Below are positions 59,679 to 64,000 of a stretch of 64,000 nucleotides of DNA, one piece after another. Within the stretch, counting starts at the first letter, position 1. Every line of letters starts with the position of its first letter. The notes below the pieces were generated by a model, which saw only the letters and a list, made by a program, of their open reading frames with translations, was not told the DNA's origin and did not search any database. Position numbers and translations under genes: made by a program. This DNA is from Apostichopus japonicus. Taxonomy: Eukaryota; Echinodermata; Holothuroidea; Aspidochirotida; Stichopodidae. The stretch lies in NCBI RefSeq assembly GCF_037975245.1, contig NC_092569.1:24039168-24103167 (forward strand), given 5' to 3'.

Positions 59679-61398
59679 CTGTAACATAAGATAAGAACGA
59701 AGTTCACAGACTAAATAGAGAACGAGTATACAAACTCATGTGGGCGGCGAGTACCAAAGAGTATGATACACTCTCCTGGAATAGGAGCAGACCTATACGT
59801 GTACAGACTAAGGACAAGTCTGCAAAATATCAGTTTGGGACCACTTTTTGCAGTGAAATTTTATGTATGTTATTAATTTCTGTAATTTCCTCTATTATAA
59901 CTCATTTCAGAATATATATAATTAGACAAGTAAACAAAGGAATATACGTTCTCCTTCAAACGGCATCTTGTGATGTAAATATATTTCATATATTGAGAAA
60001 CGTGTTTTATACATCGATTTGTATCCATAAACAAAGCACTATTCACATGTATACAAAAATACATAAACATGAATAAATAAAATGCACCAGCGAAATTAAT
60101 TAACACCAATTTTGTTTTAAGCGTGCCATCGTCACTTTACGAACTACAACATAACACCTTTGTTCCAGAGGAGTTTTTTTTTAATTTGTTCTTTATTTTT
60201 TCATTCTTTATTATCACCCCTCCCCCCCCCCCCCCTTTACTACAGTTGTCATCTGTGGTTGATGTGTATGCATCACACATTCATCAACGGATGTACACAC
60301 TACAGTGACAACAATGTCTTTTCATGTATAGTGTTTAACCAAACTCGAGCGTATACGTCCACATTCACAACCACATCCCGACTTTTATCAAACAAATATA
60401 ACAACAAGAAAAATTGTTCAAATATTGAATCTTTTAGCGGATTGTTATTTTTTTTTCCATTTCTTTCCTTTGTCGAACGGAAACATATCAGTTTCACAAG
60501 TATATGAATCATCTCATTATTTCTGCTTGATTTTCCACTCACAGAAATCCCTTCATTTTTCACAAGTTTCTAGAAAGTGAAACGATAATTTAATGTTTAC
60601 AACAATCAGACGGCTTTTGTTAGCTCTACCCCTAACACCCCAGGGCAATGAAAGGTACATAATAGGGCTAAACTCTATTGTCGACGGTGCACTATACAAT
60701 ATCAAAAGAATTGATTTAAACAGATCCGCGCTCATACAACATTTTCAATCGGTACCGTCACCTTCGTTCAAAATTGAAACCAATTTCCCGGTGTGATTCG
60801 ACCAAATTTCAATACTTGGACAATGTCATTATAATATATATATGTCTGTGTGTGGTCGAGTAAATCACAAAGGTAAAATTATTCATCGAGAACTAATGAT
60901 TTCTATACGCAAATAAAATCACTAAAAAATTGGGGGAAAAGTGAAGCAATATTCAAACTCTTTTTCACCTTTTTTGAAAAATGCAAACTAGTCGGTGAGG
61001 AAATTAAGTGGTGAAAGTAAAATTACGCGGGATTTGAAAAAATATCTGGAAGAAAAATGGGTGGAATTTATAGGCCTAAATAATGATACAATCATTAAAG
61101 CAGCATTTTGCGTTGGGTCGCTTTTTTCCACTTTTTTAACATGTGCATCGATTTTTTTACATGTATCAATCATAAAACAGCAATCTAAGATACCATCCAA
61201 GTTTCACCCTGCCAAGAGCGTTAATTAGCGAGTAATTAACGATTTATGTCGATAAATGAGAAGAGTGTCCTCGACAAATTTCACAGTTAAAATTAATCGC
61301 ATACAATTCCGCCAAACCCACTAGTTTGAATTCAACCAATCAGAGATGCAGGTTTAGTTATGAGCCGTTGCTAAAAATAGATTCAAGACTTCGCGTTG

Positions 61399-61437
61399 GT
61401 TGTACCAGGGAGTTGTTATGCAACTCCCTGGTACAAC
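61399..61437. repeat. Perfect 17-bp hairpin
   Basis: GTTGTACCAGGGAGTTG (61399-61415) is exactly inverted at 61421-61437 around TTATG. Too short for a typical microRNA precursor. It may be a small foldback remnant. Confidence 0.8.
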
Positions 61438-61892
61438 TGCCATATAGACTGTACACAAATCAAGCGTGGTGTTATATTACGTATCTGTCAATGACGTTCG
61501 TAGTGTTTAAATATTCATATTATGGGCGAGGTTTATTGGGTTCCCAACGGAAAATATCTTGGAGAACAACAAAGTTGAAAGTTGCAATTTTTTCGACTTT
61601 TATGCCACCATTTGAAGTAAAATATAAATAGATTAGCTAGTTATGTATGTCGTTATGGCAAAGTGGAATCAGTGAGGTTGAGAAAAATCATAGAAAAGGA
61701 CGCAAAATGCTGCTTTAAGTTAAAATCTTACGGCCACGAGGTTTTCCATGGAAATATTTTTTGGAAGATTGAATATTCCCCAGTAAGATTGATAGTTCCT
61801 CATGAAAACTCTCAAACTTTAGCGTCGTAGTGACACATAAAGTTTGGACATAGGAAATATACCTGTACTGGCTAATCTTATTTGATATAAAT

Positions 61893-62025
61893 ATATATTA
61901 ATATATATATATATTAATATATATATTAGTATATATATAGCCTATATATATAGCCTATATATATGTAGCCTATATATATAGCCTATATATAGCCTATATA
62001 TATAGCCTATATATATAGCCTATTA
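61893..62025 (+). repeat. TATATATAGCC tandem repeat
   Basis: TATATTAATATA followed by at least eight TATATATAGCC units with small length changes. Another TATATATATAGCC lies at 62270-62284. Confidence 0.92.
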
Positions 62026-64000
62026 TGAAATAAAAAATTGAAATCGTTATGAGATGAAAAATCCAGAACATGATTCATAGTAAGTCTCTCCAACAATCAG
62101 AGATTACATTTAATTAGGCCAGTGGAGAAAGATCTCGTGAATCCTCAGTGTAGATGAACCTTAAAAATGACATTCATTTAAGGCATTCCTCCGGGTTTTG
62201 TTTCTCTTAGCACCTCTAGAGTGCCCCTCCGTCATATTAATCATTATTTCAAATTATACGTATAGACCTTTATATATATATAGCCTACATGTGTTAATGG
62301 CATGCATGCTTCACGAGGTGACAAATTAAAATAAAAGAACCCATCATGATAACAAAAAATCACTTTTGTATTTTCAATTTCCAGGTCACGAGCATAATTT
62401 AAACAAATAAGAAAAGAGAGAGGGAGTGAGACAGACAGAGGGAAAAAATGACGAATGTTCTTCTATACAAAATTTGTCGCCTGAGTTTAGTCTTACAGAA
62501 ACAACCCGAAGCATTGTACGACAAGGAAGTCAAACCACCCGTTATTTTCAGAAGACACAAACTAATCAAAGTTCTAAGCCAAGCTATAGTTTAACTTCAC
62601 CCAAGAGCTTTTTTTTTTTGTTTTCATCAATCTAATTAGTAGTTTTTAACCAAAGGCAACATTTCTCGCCCCCTCTTTCTATTACTATACCCAAACTGAA
62701 TTTTCGGCTTTTCTCACAAAGCCAAGGATCAGAGAATTAATCCTGTTTTAGTTTAGGCAAACAGTTGTTAGCCTCGGGGAGTAAGAGTTCATTTGGAGCA
62801 GTGGTCTGTGCGTGCTATATATCCACATGTGTGTTACGGTATGGTAGTATATACGGCCGCGCCGCTCGGGAAGTTATAATTAAAGAAAAGAGAAACGTTA
62901 ACGAAGAGACGACACGACAGAAAAACAAAATAGAAAGAACGTAACCAGATTTCTTATCTGTCGATAGCAAGATGCGATGAAAGTAATTTTGAAGGAGTGT
63001 CGGGATATAAGTTTTGGTCCTGTTAATTAACAAGCTCCTTCTTTTAATGAACACTTCCTTATTTATTTATTTATTTTTGTTTTCTTTGCACGTTTGATTA
63101 TATATCCTACTTTTTATTCCATTCGAGCCAATTAAGGCTCATGATTCAAACTATTGGTGAAATTTGCTACCGTTACTCAACCATACCAACCCCCTCCCCT
63201 CCCCTCCCTCTCGATGGCACCCGTAACAATACTGTCCGCCATATGTCAAGTTTTAATTTTAAAGCAACGAAGATCATGTCAATCGTTATATATTATGGAT
63301 AATATCGTTATTTTTGTCATTATTATATCGTACGATAAACTTCGTATACACTTTACTTTTCATGCGCAGTTATTAACGTGTATACCTTGAGATTTGGGAC
63401 TGGTGCGTGCAATGTGTATGAGGATTGTCAAGTGGCACCGTGCTATTTTGTTTTAATTTACGACCCAAAAAGCTGACTAACATCGATTTCGAATCGTCGT
63501 CACAAGTTCACGACACAGGGGTAACGAAACTTCAATGCAAGAGAGATCAGTACATAAACAGTAAGGTGAAGAGTTACGGGAAAACAGGAAGTCAGAAAGT
63601 AAGATTCGAGGAAAACGGTATAACTCCTATCGCTGTTGTGGCTGCTCTTTCTCCTTGCTCTTATAAACTTGAAGGTTTCGTACATAGAGTTTGATAATAG
63701 CTCTCTGATCTAAAATAAAACTTGTAGAGGTATTATTACCGGAAGCTTAGTACGTGCAGTCGATATCCTTATAGTAAAGGTAACGTTTTTGCGTGAATAT
63801 TAAAAGTGAAAAGAAAGTATAGGAATGTTGTAACTAAAACCACTGATTCCATATAGTATAGGCATGTAAACCGTGGCTGGCATACCGTGTTGTAGACTGG
63901 AATTTAATGAATGCAAAATATCTCAAATTTTCGGTATCTTAAATCGTATACAGTCATGTACAGTACCGGCGGTATTTTATATTACAGACTAAACGACAGT

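Larger units (their letters stand above)
59679..64000. other. Right end of window: no gene supported
   Basis: Lies upstream of the first visible exon of the unknown gene and may be intron or promoter. Open frames at 60593-60796 and 63425-63694 (plus) lack recognisable motifs and splice support. A CpG-rich patch (GGCCGCGCCGCTCGGG, about 62855) could be near a promoter. Confidence 0.4.

Noticed and set aside
60593-60796. Plus-strand 67-codon open frame starting MFTTIRRLLLALPL
   Set aside because: Plausible composition but single, short, without recognisable homology or regulatory context.
63425-63694. Plus-strand 89-codon open frame near the right edge
   Set aside because: No motif, and neither strand offers convincing splice sites; could be an exon but not supportable.

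Overview
The window is a piece of an intron-rich, AT-rich animal nuclear genome. Every coding block is broken by GT-AG introns, and most of the DNA is transposon remnants, foldback elements, minisatellites and microsatellites. A TRPN/NOMPC channel gene (absent from mammals, present in many invertebrates, fish and amphibians), a CYP2-type P450, a degraded L2/Rex1-like LINE, hAT elements and a Penelope-like fragment together suggest a marine invertebrate, perhaps an echinoderm or another invertebrate deuterostome. The species cannot be fixed from this sequence. I see no rRNA gene, intact tRNA gene or CRISPR array.

Layout. (1) 1-33.6 kb: the 5' part of a minus-strand nompC/TRPN gene. Seven exons (33620-33441, 25851-25750, 21735-21637, 21084-20971, 13255-13052, 12205-12104, 4643-4443) encode 334 residues: a short N-terminus and ankyrin repeats 1 to 8, with every visible intron in phase 0. 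The rest (remaining ankyrin repeats and the channel domain) must lie left of base 1. Its introns carry two 15-mer or 14-mer 'phrase' elements with terminal inverted repeats, a 1,680-bp hAT element with a perfect 8-bp target duplication, foldback elements, a 29-bp satellite, a 1.7-kb element with 400-bp internal repeats, and a LINE. (2) 34.2-38.8 kb: intergenic, with a possible first exon, tRNA-like SINE remnants and an inverted array of GATATC units. (3) 38.8-41.6 kb: a complete three-exon plus-strand cytochrome P450 of 500 residues with all family motifs and a near-perfect 79-bp-arm hairpin in intron 2. (4) 41.6-50.6 kb: repeats, namely an inverted-repeat element at 42.6-44.15 kb, a 2.1-kb minisatellite of 53-bp units (source of long but spurious open frames), and a 901-bp foldback element with an 8-bp target duplication. 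The last contains the tail of a Penelope-like element and a hammerhead-ribozyme-like motif. (5) 50.7-59.7 kb: the last four exons of an unidentified minus-strand gene (254 residues, to a stop at 50703); its 5' end lies beyond the right edge or in exons I could not find.

The three genes are not functionally related as far as can be seen: a mechanosensory channel, a microsomal monooxygenase and an unknown protein. The most unusual content is the class of elements whose ends or interiors are made of one short phrase repeated many times (GGTAACTCGCATTAC, TTCCGTCCCACCAC, TTTTCAGTCCGA, ATGTTCCGACA, TTGATATCTC), several with clear target-site duplications. There are also three copies of a hammerhead-like fold sharing the same one-base deviation.
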